The notes beneath the pieces are model-generated. The model worked only from the letters and a program-made list of their open reading frames with translations. It searched no databases and was not told the origin of the DNA. A DNA stretch of 9,508 bases. It comes from Hellea sp. (GTDB taxonomy: Bacteria; Pseudomonadota; Alphaproteobacteria; Caulobacterales; Maricaulaceae). Made by a program: the position numbers and the translations under genes. Shown piece after piece: positions 1 to 6,743 of this stretch (the stretch's first letter is position 1; every line of letters starts with the position of its first letter). The stretch lies in assembly GCA_020628635.1 (NCBI GenBank), contig JAHDEU010000054.1, positions 1 to 9,508 of the forward strand, written 5' to 3'.

Positions 1-1
1 G

Positions 2-517
2 GCCGGACAGATCGCGCGGCTGAAGGGCGCGTCGACTGTGATCGGCATCGCGGGTGGACCGGAGAAATGCGCGCTGGTGCAGGATAGCTACGGGTTCGAT
101 CTCTGTGCCGACTACCGCAGCGAAGGCTGGGAGGATGCGATCGACCGGACTGCGCCCGGCGGCATCACGGTGCATTTCGAGAATGTCGGCGCGGACTATC
201 TCGCCTTTGCCGTGTCGCGCATGCAGCTCTATGGCCGCGCCGTGCTGTGCGGGCTGGCGGCGCATTACCATTCAGGCGGCCCGCCCGCCTCGACGCTGAT
301 CGGACCCATCATCGGCAAGCGCGCGCAGCTGATGGGGCTGGTCGTCTATGATTTCTACGACCGCTGGGACGCCTTCCGCGCCGAGGTCGCGCCCTGGGTC
401 GCGGATGGGTCGCTGAAGTTCGAGGAGGACCGCGTGGACGGGCTCGCCAATGCGCCGGTGCTGATGGAGCGGCTGGTCGCCGGCAGGAATGTCGGCAAGG
501 CGGTCGTCGCGCTTTGA
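2..517 (+). CDS. NADP-dependent oxidoreductase (CurA/YncB-like MDR family), C-terminal half only
   Basis: This is the last 171 residues of a protein that normally has about 335-345; the N-terminal substrate domain and most of the GxGxxG region lie outside the window, so the frame is open from base 2. The visible part begins inside the Rossmann fold (GQIARLKG) and continues with GIAGGPEKC (residues 15-23 of the fragment), the NADPH-binding segment of the leukotriene B4 dehydrogenase/curcumin reductase branch of zinc-free medium-chain dehydrogenases. In that branch the Lys contacts the 2'-phosphate of NADPH. FENVG follows at 59-63, and the end has the typical NVGKAVV. Known members reduce the double bond of alpha,beta-unsaturated ketones or aldehydes in the cytoplasm. 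The TGA stop overlaps the TTG start of the next gene by 4 nt, so the two are probably translated together. The family is clear; the substrate is not. Confidence 0.91.
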   Translation, partial: AGQIARLKGASTVIGIAGGPEKCALVQDSYGFDLCADYRSEGWEDAIDRTAPGGITVHFENVGADYLAFAVSRMQLYGRAVLCGLAAHYHSGGPPASTLIGPIIGKRAQLMGLVVYDFYDRWDAFRAEVAPWVADGSLKFEEDRVDGLANAPVLMERLVAGRNVGKAVVAL

Positions 518-1248
518 GCGGCGCACCACTTCACAAGAGCTGGCGCGGCCGCATCGCCTACACCTCCCGCCAGCCCGAGCGCATGGGCGCGGAACGCGGC
601 CGCGAGACCTTCACCCTGACCGAGCAGTCGGACGGAGTCTCCACCCTCCACGCCCACACCGAGATCGACGACGCGCCCGACGTGCTGCGCGATGTCGTGG
701 CGAGCTTCGACACCGACACGCTCGCGCCGATCGAAGGCTATTCGCGGCTGTCCGTGGGCGGCGCGTTCGAGGGCTTTGGCTGGTTCGGCTTTGCGCCCGA
801 CACCGTGCGCTTCTTCGGCCACAACGCGCGCACCGGTCCGCTGACCGAAGACGTGCCGATCGCAGGCCCGGCACCGTGGTTCGGCCACCATGCCATCATC
901 AATGACGGATTTTTGGGCCGCCTGTTTCCGTTGGATGCCGAGCCCGGCAAGCTCCGCGTCGAGGGCGCGATCATGAGCTCGCCCGACCACCGCGGCGCGA
1001 CCGGGCCGGAGGTCTTTCCACTCTCATTTGGCCTGGTCTATTCCGGCGACGAGCGGATCACGGTCGGCGCGGGAACGTTCGATGCGCGCCGCTTCGAGAT
1101 CGTGGACACCGCCGAAGGCCTGCCGGAGGAACACCCGCCTTACGTCATGTGGTGCAGCGCGGACCCGCAGGGCTTCTTCCTCAAGGGCGGTGTCGGCGGC
1201 TACATGCAGACCCATTACGAGCTGGTCGAGTTGGAGCGATTGTCATGA
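514..1248 (+). CDS. Unrecognised beta-rich protein, 244 aa, TTG start
   Basis: I do not recognise this family with confidence. The protein has no signal peptide or membrane segment and is probably cytoplasmic. It is rich in short alternating hydrophobic strands, with aromatic and glycine clusters (GGAFEGFGWFGF, residues 87-98) and an FGHNARTG stretch. This recalls lipocalin/calycin-like or DUF3108-like beta barrels, but that is an impression. The start is chosen at TTG 514-516, whose last bases form the stop of the oxidoreductase (TTGA overlap). The next in-frame ATG, at 583 (Met24), would remove the WRGRIAYTS segment that reads as the first beta strand and would leave a 65-nt gap. The stop overlaps the next start in ATGA. 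The gene is thus the middle one of a coupled trio, which suggests that it works with the oxidoreductase, perhaps by binding a hydrophobic substrate. Confidence 0.8.
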   Translation: MSGAPLHKSWRGRIAYTSRQPERMGAERGRETFTLTEQSDGVSTLHAHTEIDDAPDVLRDVVASFDTDTLAPIEGYSRLSVGGAFEGFGWFGFAPDTVRFFGHNARTGPLTEDVPIAGPAPWFGHHAIINDGFLGRLFPLDAEPGKLRVEGAIMSSPDHRGATGPEVFPLSFGLVYSGDERITVGAGTFDARRFEIVDTAEGLPEEHPPYVMWCSADPQGFFLKGGVGGYMQTHYELVELERLS

Positions 1249-1925
1249 GCCTCTACATGGTGCTGGTCTATTTCCACGTCCTGCTTTTCGTATTCTGGCT
1301 CGGCGCGGATTTGGGCGTGGCCGTCGCGGGCGCGCAGTTCCGAAAGCACGAGACCTACAGCCTGCCCGAACGGCTGGCCCTGCTGAAGCTGCTGGTGATG
1401 ATCGACATGGGCCCGCGCTCCGCTTGGGCGCTGATGGTAGGCAGCACGGTGAGCCTGCTCGCGGTTGGAGGCTATTGGGACGTGCCCGTCTGGGGTGTGG
1501 TGGTCGCCTGGGCCGTGTCGCTGTTCTGGCTGTGGCTGGTCTGGCGCATCCACGCGCTGCAGCAGGACCCGAAAGCTGCGCCGCTGAAACGCGTGGAGTC
1601 CGTGTTGAAGTGGTCGCTCGCCGCCTTCTATCTCGGCCTCGGGCTCTACTCGCTGATCTACTACACGCCGCTCAGCCAGGCATGGCTGTCGGTAAAGGCC
1701 GTGCTGTTCGGGTTTATCTTCGTCGCCGCCATACTGATCGATGTGCGCTTCCGCCCCGTCGGACCCTTGCTGATGAAGCTGGTCGAGCAGGGCAGCAGCG
1801 AGGAGACGGAAGCGCCGCTGCTCGCCACCATGAACCGCTCGCGCTTCTGGGTGCGCGTGACCTACATCTTGCTGGTCATCGTCGGTTTCATCGGCACGAC
1901 CAAATGGGTGCCGTTCGTGCCCTAG
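1245..1925 (+). CDS. Six-helix integral membrane protein, CopD/DUF2269-like
   Basis: The 226-residue protein has six hydrophobic segments at about 4-26, 57-76, 82-100, 119-140, 147-166 and 201-218. The first carries a histidine followed by Trp-Leu-Gly (His11, WLG 18-20), a spacing that recalls CopD-type and related small membrane proteins in which such histidines bind metal or haem. His35 and His103 are the other histidines. This resemblance is weak and I infer no function from it. The start ATG at 1245 overlaps the upstream stop (ATGA) and has GGAG at 1233-1236, 8 nt before it; a longer frame reading back to 1149 lies inside the preceding gene and would add a hydrophilic tail ahead of the first helix. 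It ends 9 nt from the stop of the convergent VOC gene. It is probably the last gene of the coupled trio and an inner-membrane component. Confidence 0.88.
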   Translation: MSLYMVLVYFHVLLFVFWLGADLGVAVAGAQFRKHETYSLPERLALLKLLVMIDMGPRSAWALMVGSTVSLLAVGGYWDVPVWGVVVAWAVSLFWLWLVWRIHALQQDPKAAPLKRVESVLKWSLAAFYLGLGLYSLIYYTPLSQAWLSVKAVLFGFIFVAAILIDVRFRPVGPLLMKLVEQGSSEETEAPLLATMNRSRFWVRVTYILLVIVGFIGTTKWVPFVP

Positions 1926-1934
1926 CTGCCCCGA

Positions 1935-2528
1935 CTAGCCCTTGTTGTAGTTCACCCGGTCGAGCACCTTGTTGAGCTCGATGAAATAGCCGTCGCGGTC
2001 GAACAGGTAGCAGGTGCGCACCACGATGGGCTTGCCGCCCGCCCGTGCGGGATAAGTGGTCTCGGACGCAGGCGCCGTCATGTTGATGCCGGGGAGCCCG
2101 GCGGCCGCATCGCAATGCTCGTCCACCAGCTCGGTGTTGAACACCAGGATCGCGTCGCCGATCCCCATGCGGGTGCGCGGCGCGGCGGGTGCGTCGATCT
2201 CCGGGTCCAGCCATTGCAGCAGGCCGATCCAGCCGACCCAGCTGTCGTTTGTTCCCATCAGCACCAGCCGCGCCTTTGCGCCTGGCTCACCGGCTGGCAG
2301 CGCCACGCCGCTCATGGTGACTTCGGCATCGTAATTGACCTCGAACCCCAGCACGTCGCGGTAGAGCTTCAGGCTCTCGTCGATGTCGGACACGATCAGC
2401 GAGGTGCGGCGCAGGTCGGTCGCGAATTCCTGCGTGGCCGCGTCGGGGGCTTCGACATTGGCCGTCGGCGCGTCCGTCTGTGAGCAGGCGGCCAGCATGA
2501 GCGCGGAGAGGGTGAGCAGTCTTTTCAT
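1935..2528 (-). CDS. VOC (glyoxalase-fold) family protein with lipoprotein signal
   Basis: Residues 1-15 form a short lipoprotein signal (MKRLL, hydrophobic core, lipobox LAAC with Cys15). Ser16 after the Cys gives no inner-membrane retention signal by the E. coli rule, so an outer-membrane periplasmic anchor is likely. A low-complexity linker (16-38) leads to a VOC domain at about 40-186: the first half has SLIVSDIDESLKLYRDVLGF and the second ends in FDRDGYFIELN. Compared with glyoxalase I, the glutamate in the last strand is kept (Glu184), but the first metal ligand position (Gln/His before the opening strand) appears to be Arg, so metal binding is doubtful. VOC proteins include lyases, dioxygenases, isomerases and binding proteins; the activity here is unknown. 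An AGGA at 2536-2539 sits 7 nt before the start. The gene follows the TonB receptor on the same strand, directly behind a terminator. Confidence 0.88.
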   Translation of the reverse strand: MKRLLTLSALMLAACSQTDAPTANVEAPDAATQEFATDLRRTSLIVSDIDESLKLYRDVLGFEVNYDAEVTMSGVALPAGEPGAKARLVLMGTNDSWVGWIGLLQWLDPEIDAPAAPRTRMGIGDAILVFNTELVDEHCDAAAGLPGINMTAPASETTYPARAGGKPIVVRTCYLFDRDGYFIELNKVLDRVNYNKG

Positions 2529-2540
2529 CGTGTCGTCCTG

Positions 2541-2577
2541 AAAGAGAAAGGCCCGGCCCGCGCCAGCGGACCGGGCC
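2541..2577 (-). terminator. Intrinsic terminator behind the TonB receptor gene
   Basis: Read on the minus strand, GGCCCGGTCCGC pairs with GCGGGCCGGGCC (12 bp including one G-U pair) around a TGGC loop, followed at once by TTTCTCTTT. This is a textbook rho-independent terminator, starting 25 nt after the receptor's stop codon. Its T-rich tail ends only about 12 nt before the VOC start codon, and the VOC ribosome site comes right after it. The VOC gene must therefore rely on read-through or on a promoter inside the receptor gene. Confidence 0.83.
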
Positions 2578-2602
2578 GAAAAGCCGTGGGTGTGAGTGCG
2601 CC

Positions 2603-5137
2603 CTAGAAGTCCAGCTGCACGCGCGCGCCGATCTGGCGGCCGCGGCGGAAGGACAGGAAGGTCGAGCGCGGGCCGACGACCGTGCGGTCCACGCTGGTCG
2701 CGCCCGGCGTGCGCGAGCTGATGGTGTTGAACCCTTCGAGCAGGTCGAACCAGCGCGTGGCGGCGGGCGGCGTTCTTTCGTCAAACAGGTTGCGGCCGAA
2801 AATTTCCAGCCGGACATTGTCGAACTTCACGCCGATCTGCCCGGAGAAGATGTTCGCGTCGCCCGTTTCCATCAGGTTGTGGACCTGGATGAACTTGCTG
2901 CTCTCATGCGTGACGTCGGCGTTGATGAACCCGTTCATCGTGTCCGAGATCGGGAAGTCGGCCTGGGCGTAGAGCGAGGCCTGGTGCTTGGAGGTCAGCG
3001 GCACGGTATTGCCCGTCAGGTCGCAGGACAGGTTGTTGGTGAACAGATTGTCCGGATCAAATGTCGGGCTGGTCGGGTTTTCCGATCCGCGGATCGTGCC
3101 TGTGGTCGGCGGGTTGGTCCGGTCGAACGCCGCGATGAGGTAGCCGCCCGTGTTGAGCGTGAACTGGAAGTCGTCACAGCCCGATGTGAACTCCGCGTCC
3201 GTGTAGGCATAGGAGCCGCCGACGCGCAGGTAGTCGGACAGATCGAAGCTGCCCTCGAACTCGAAGCCGAGGATTTCGGCATTGCCCTGGTTGGTCGCGA
3301 CCGAGTTGACATTGCTGCCGGCCGTGGCGGCCACGGGCGTGGTCAGCTGGTATTGCGAGATGTCGTTGAAATAGCCCGACAGCGACATGCGGCCCCGGTC
3401 GCCGATGCGCGACTTGAAGCCGAGTTCGATGGCCTTGACCTCTTCCGGCTCGTAGAACTCCGCATTGTCCACCAGCCCGTCCGGGCCGTTCACGCCGCCG
3501 GGCTTCACGCCGAACGAGTATGAGGCATAGGCGGACGCGTCACTGTTGATGTCGTAGGACGCGATGGCCTTGTAGACGATGTCGTCGAAGGACACGCTTT
3601 CATTGTACTCGACCGCGCTGCCGTCATATTCCTTGCGGCCCTTTTCCTCGTCCTGGTAGCGGACTTCGCCGGACAGGGTGAGCTGGTCGGTCACGTCGAA
3701 ATCGAGCGTGGCGAAAACCGCCTTGTTCTCGATGGTCTGCTCGTCAGACAGCGCCAATCCCAGCGCGTTGTCCGCCGTCACGCGGCCCAGCGAGCCGGAG
3801 CGGTTCTCATTGGTGAAGTCGTAATAGTAGGCCCCGACCGAGCCGCGCACGCGCTGGGTCGGGTCTGACGCCAGCCGCACTTCCAGAGACACGTCGTCGA
3901 TGTCGTTCTGGCCCGTCGTGTTCAGGAAGGCATCGGGTGTGCGAATGGAGAAGAACGGGCTGATGCCGATGCCGAACACGCTGCCGACCTGGTGATCCGA
4001 ATCCGACCCCGTCAGCAGTTCCTCGGTGCGGTAGCCGCCCGAAACGGAGAGCGATGCGCCGTTGTCGAACGCGTATTCCAGCAGCGCCGTGCTGAACACC
4101 ATTTCGCGCTCCAGCCCGAGAAACGGCGTGCCGTCCGTGTCCTGGGCGGGATCGAGGTCTTCGAACTGGGACAGGTCTCCGCAGAAATACTGGAAGTTAT
4201 TGTCGGTCGTCACCGTGTCCGGATAGAGCCCGCCAAAGGGTGTCGGGAATGGGAAGGGGTTGGGGTTGTAATAGGCGCCGGAGCGGTAACCCGGGAAGCA
4301 GTTGTTCTGCTCGGCCCCGATCAGGCGGAAGGGCCGGATGCCGTCCTCGTCTTCCGTGTAGCCGATGCGGAAGATGCCGGTGAAGTTGTCGGAAAAATTG
4401 ATGTCCAGCGTGCCGTTGAGGTTGAGCGATTCCTCCTGGCCCAGTTGCGCGCCGTTGTCGGCCGCATTCTTCCACGCGCTGTCGCCGCCATAGGTGTAGT
4501 AGCGGCCGGACAGTGAGTAGCCGAACGTGCCGTCATCGACCGAATTGCTGATGCGGCCATAGAGCTGGTATTCGTCGTCCTCGGCCGCGATGGCTTCGAC
4601 GGAGCCCTCGAACCCGTCGGCGCTAGGCCGCTTGGTGATGAAGTTGATCGCGCCGGAATAGGTGTTGCGGCCGTAGAGCGCGGATTGCGGGCCCTTGACC
4701 ACTTCGACGCGCTCCAGATTGCGGATGTCGATCGCCTGCAGCGAGCCGGAGTAGTAGACCCCGTCGATGAAATAGGCCGCGCCCGCTTCGACGCCGAATT
4801 GCACGCCGGCGAGGATGTTGGCCGCGCCGCGGATGACCGGGCGCTCGGTCGTGCGTCCGAAGGCGTTGGAAAACGAGAAGCCCGCCGTGTGGCGCGCGAT
4901 GTCGTCGATGTTCTGGATGCCGAGATTCTCGATCTGCTGCTCGGACACGGCCGAGACCGCGACCGGCGCTTCGATCAGCGTTTCCGAGGTGCGGCGCGCG
5001 GTGACGATGATTTCGTCCTCCACGATCTGCGCGGATGCCATGTCGGCGCTCATCACCGCGCCGACCGCGATGACGGACACTCCCAGCATGCGGGATGAAG
5101 AAAAGGCGCGGCTGTGGCGCGGGGCGGCGTATGTCAT
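2603..5137 (-). CDS. TonB-dependent outer-membrane receptor
   Basis: This is a complete 844-residue ligand-gated channel, which imports a substrate across the outer membrane using energy from TonB-ExbB-ExbD. Features in order: a signal peptide with predicted cleavage after ASA (residue 36); a TonB box EIIVTA at 42-47; a plug domain at about 50-170 ending in the hallmark VVKGPQSALYGRNTYSGAIN; and a beta barrel to the C-terminus with SFGVKPGG (541-548), FGRNLFDER (780-788) and a final Phe844, the residue read by the barrel assembly machinery. Four cysteines (280, 319, 654, 705) fall in likely surface loops and could form two disulfides. There is no N-terminal signalling domain, so it does not act through a FecR/sigma pair. 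The start is fixed by GGAGG 5 nt upstream. The substrate is not evident; the KPGG-type sequence is common in sphingomonad-like receptors for plant or aromatic compounds as well as siderophores. Confidence 0.97.
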   Translation of the reverse strand: MTYAAPRHSRAFSSSRMLGVSVIAVGAVMSADMASAQIVEDEIIVTARRTSETLIEAPVAVSAVSEQQIENLGIQNIDDIARHTAGFSFSNAFGRTTERPVIRGAANILAGVQFGVEAGAAYFIDGVYYSGSLQAIDIRNLERVEVVKGPQSALYGRNTYSGAINFITKRPSADGFEGSVEAIAAEDDEYQLYGRISNSVDDGTFGYSLSGRYYTYGGDSAWKNAADNGAQLGQEESLNLNGTLDINFSDNFTGIFRIGYTEDEDGIRPFRLIGAEQNNCFPGYRSGAYYNPNPFPFPTPFGGLYPDTVTTDNNFQYFCGDLSQFEDLDPAQDTDGTPFLGLEREMVFSTALLEYAFDNGASLSVSGGYRTEELLTGSDSDHQVGSVFGIGISPFFSIRTPDAFLNTTGQNDIDDVSLEVRLASDPTQRVRGSVGAYYYDFTNENRSGSLGRVTADNALGLALSDEQTIENKAVFATLDFDVTDQLTLSGEVRYQDEEKGRKEYDGSAVEYNESVSFDDIVYKAIASYDINSDASAYASYSFGVKPGGVNGPDGLVDNAEFYEPEEVKAIELGFKSRIGDRGRMSLSGYFNDISQYQLTTPVAATAGSNVNSVATNQGNAEILGFEFEGSFDLSDYLRVGGSYAYTDAEFTSGCDDFQFTLNTGGYLIAAFDRTNPPTTGTIRGSENPTSPTFDPDNLFTNNLSCDLTGNTVPLTSKHQASLYAQADFPISDTMNGFINADVTHESSKFIQVHNLMETGDANIFSGQIGVKFDNVRLEIFGRNLFDERTPPAATRWFDLLEGFNTISSRTPGATSVDRTVVGPRSTFLSFRRGRQIGARVQLDF

Positions 5138-5142
5138 GGGTC

Positions 5143-5147
5143 CCTCC
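5143..5147 (-). promoter_or_regulatory. Ribosome binding site of the TonB receptor gene
   Basis: The minus strand reads CGGAGGGACCC before the ATG at 5137, with GGAGG 5 nt upstream of it. It is one of the two strongest such sites in the window and settles the start. Confidence 0.85.
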
Positions 5148-5223
5148 GTGGGGCTGCCGGGATTGCTTCCCGGTTCGAGCCCGTTATCGGGGGTGTCCTT
5201 GCGTCCTGCCCGGACGGCGCGAC

Positions 5224-5237
5224 TTGACTTAAATCAG
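5224..5237. promoter_or_regulatory. Candidate Fnr/FixK-type operator before the TonB receptor gene
   Basis: The plus strand reads TTGAC-TTAA-ATCAG. The Fnr/FixK consensus is TTGAY-N4-RTCAA, so nine of the ten specified bases fit and the core TGA-N6-TCA is perfect. Its centre is about 93 nt upstream of the receptor start codon. A Crp/Fnr regulator with the matching recognition-helix residues is encoded about 3 kb away. No promoter at a standard spacing from this site was found, so the call remains a candidate. Confidence 0.42.
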
Positions 5238-5275
5238 TCGTGCAATTTTTTGCGCGGGAGTGTGGCGGCGCTGCA

Positions 5276-6709
5276 TCAATGGGCGGCGAAGTTCCGGTAG
5301 CGGCCGAGGGTGAGCAGCAGGACGGAGCCGATGAGGAAGCCGATGGCGACGATCGACAGGACGCCGGAATAGTCGGGTGCATCGCCGCGCAGGAGGTTGA
5401 AGATGATCGGCGATGTGCCCGAACCCAGCCCGAAGGCGGCGTAGACGAGGCCGTAAACCCGGCCATAGCTCTTCATGCCGAAATAGCGGGACACGAAATA
5501 GGCCATCAGGTCGAACTCCACGCCCGCAGCCAGCCCGACCAGGATCAGCGCAAGCGTGTTCATGGCGATGCCCATGTCGCCCATCAAAATCCAGCAGCCG
5601 AGCGCCGGCACGCTCAGGAAGATGAAACCCACCAGCGGCGCCCAGATGCGGTCCGCCAGCCAGCCGCCCAGCAGCCGTCCGAACAGGGTGGACAGCCCGA
5701 TCACGCCCGCGCCGATGAACCAGCTCGCGGACTGGTTGGCCGTGTAGCCCTTGTCCAGCAGGATGTTCTTGGAATTGGCGATGATGCCCGACACGCAGGC
5801 ACCCAGGATCAGGAAGCTGAGAAGGATCACCCAGAAGCGGTAGTCGGCAAAGACCTCGCGAATGCTCAGGCCCGGCAGCGGGCTGGCCGCGTCGTCGCGC
5901 GAGCGGAAGAACACATAGCCGAGATAGGCGAGCAGCACGGCCGCCATCAGCCAGATCACCTGCACCGCCCCGCCCGGCCGGGCGAGCAGGAACAGCATGA
6001 CGCCGCACAGCGCCGCCGCCAGCAGCAAGGGCTGCCAGATCCAGCTCAGAAGCGGGCGAGCGGATGCATCCGCACCGGCCGCGAGCTGCCGGTCCTCTTT
6101 TTCGTCGCGGAACAGCAGCAGGGCGAGCGGCAGGCTGATGAGCAGCGGAAGCAGGCCGAGGATGACGTAGGCCGTGCGCCAGCCAAACGCATTGATCATC
6201 GCCTGGATGGTCGGCGAGGCGATAAACCCGAACAGCCCCGTGCCCGTCAGCGCGATGCCCAGCGCCAGCCCGCGGTGCGTGTCGAAATTGTTCACGATGG
6301 CCTTGGACCAGGTGACGGGCAGCGTGGCCGAACCGAGCAGCGCGGTGACGAAGAAGATCAGGTAGAACACGGTCGGGTTGGCCGTCATCTGCGAAAACGC
6401 CGCCACGCCCACGCCCAACGCCACGATGGAGGGCAGCAGCACTTTGCGCGCACCATACCGGTCCACCAGCTGTCCCGCCACAGGTGCGCCGATCAGCACG
6501 CCCGCCGTCATGAACAGGAAGCCTGCGGAGATCATCACGCGGTTCCAGCCGAACTCCGCGCCCAGTTCCGGCCCGATGATGATCAGCGCCCAATAGGGCA
6601 GCGGCGACAGGCAGAGCGCGATGCCGACGAGGCTCGCCAGCACGATCGGCCAGCCGCGCGCCCATTCCTGCGCAGCGGTTTCTGCTGTGCCCTCTTTGAC
6701 TTCGTGCAT
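5276..6709 (-). CDS. Major facilitator superfamily transporter, 14 predicted helices
   Basis: The protein (477 residues from this start) is an inner-membrane secondary transporter. The loop 2-3 motif A is clear at 79-89 (GQLVDRYGARK), and its counterpart in the second half is at 344-354 (GRLLGGWLADR). Helices 1-6 occupy about 20-200, and the last six span 293-468. Between them lie two additional hydrophobic segments (about 226-243 and 250-268) where 12-helix members have a cytoplasmic loop. The general look (SKAIVNNFDTHRGLALGIA, GWRTAYVILG) fits the oxalate/formate and monocarboxylate branch, so an organic anion is a reasonable guess. The start is uncertain: Met at 6709 has GGGGA a few bases upstream and clears the divergent gene by 34 nt, whereas Met at 6745, 12 codons earlier, has no clear ribosome site and would overlap the divergent start in a shared CATG. 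Confidence 0.93.
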   Translation of the reverse strand: MHEVKEGTAETAAQEWARGWPIVLASLVGIALCLSPLPYWALIIIGPELGAEFGWNRVMISAGFLFMTAGVLIGAPVAGQLVDRYGARKVLLPSIVALGVGVAAFSQMTANPTVFYLIFFVTALLGSATLPVTWSKAIVNNFDTHRGLALGIALTGTGLFGFIASPTIQAMINAFGWRTAYVILGLLPLLISLPLALLLFRDEKEDRQLAAGADASARPLLSWIWQPLLLAAALCGVMLFLLARPGGAVQVIWLMAAVLLAYLGYVFFRSRDDAASPLPGLSIREVFADYRFWVILLSFLILGACVSGIIANSKNILLDKGYTANQSASWFIGAGVIGLSTLFGRLLGGWLADRIWAPLVGFIFLSVPALGCWILMGDMGIAMNTLALILVGLAAGVEFDLMAYFVSRYFGMKSYGRVYGLVYAAFGLGSGTSPIIFNLLRGDAPDYSGVLSIVAIGFLIGSVLLLTLGRYRNFAAH

Positions 6710-6743
6710 GGGATCCCCGGTGGTTTTCGTTATGCCCTGTTCC

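Larger units (their letters stand above)
5138..5275 (-). promoter_or_regulatory. Upstream region of the TonB receptor gene
   Basis: These 138 nt between the MFS stop and the receptor start hold the only clearly AT-rich patch of the window (about 5224-5251), which suggests that the receptor promoter lies here. I found no convincing -35/-10 pair. The best -10-like element is GATAAC on the minus strand (5188-5183), without a matching -35. Two small hairpins lie in the possible leader: CCGGGA/TCCCGG (5157-5162 with 5168-5173, 5-nt loop) and CCCG/CGGG (5180-5191, 4-nt loop). No terminator for the MFS gene is visible. Confidence 0.5.

Noticed and set aside
1149..1244. Upstream start for the six-helix membrane protein
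   Set aside because: The added residues are out-of-frame translation of the preceding gene; the ATG at 1245 with ATGA overlap and GGAG is better.
5183..5188. GATAAC as a -10 box for the receptor gene
   Set aside because: Four of six bases match, but there is no -35 at 16-18 nt and the distance to the Fnr-like box (about 54 nt to the implied start) is not a standard one. It is kept only as a note.
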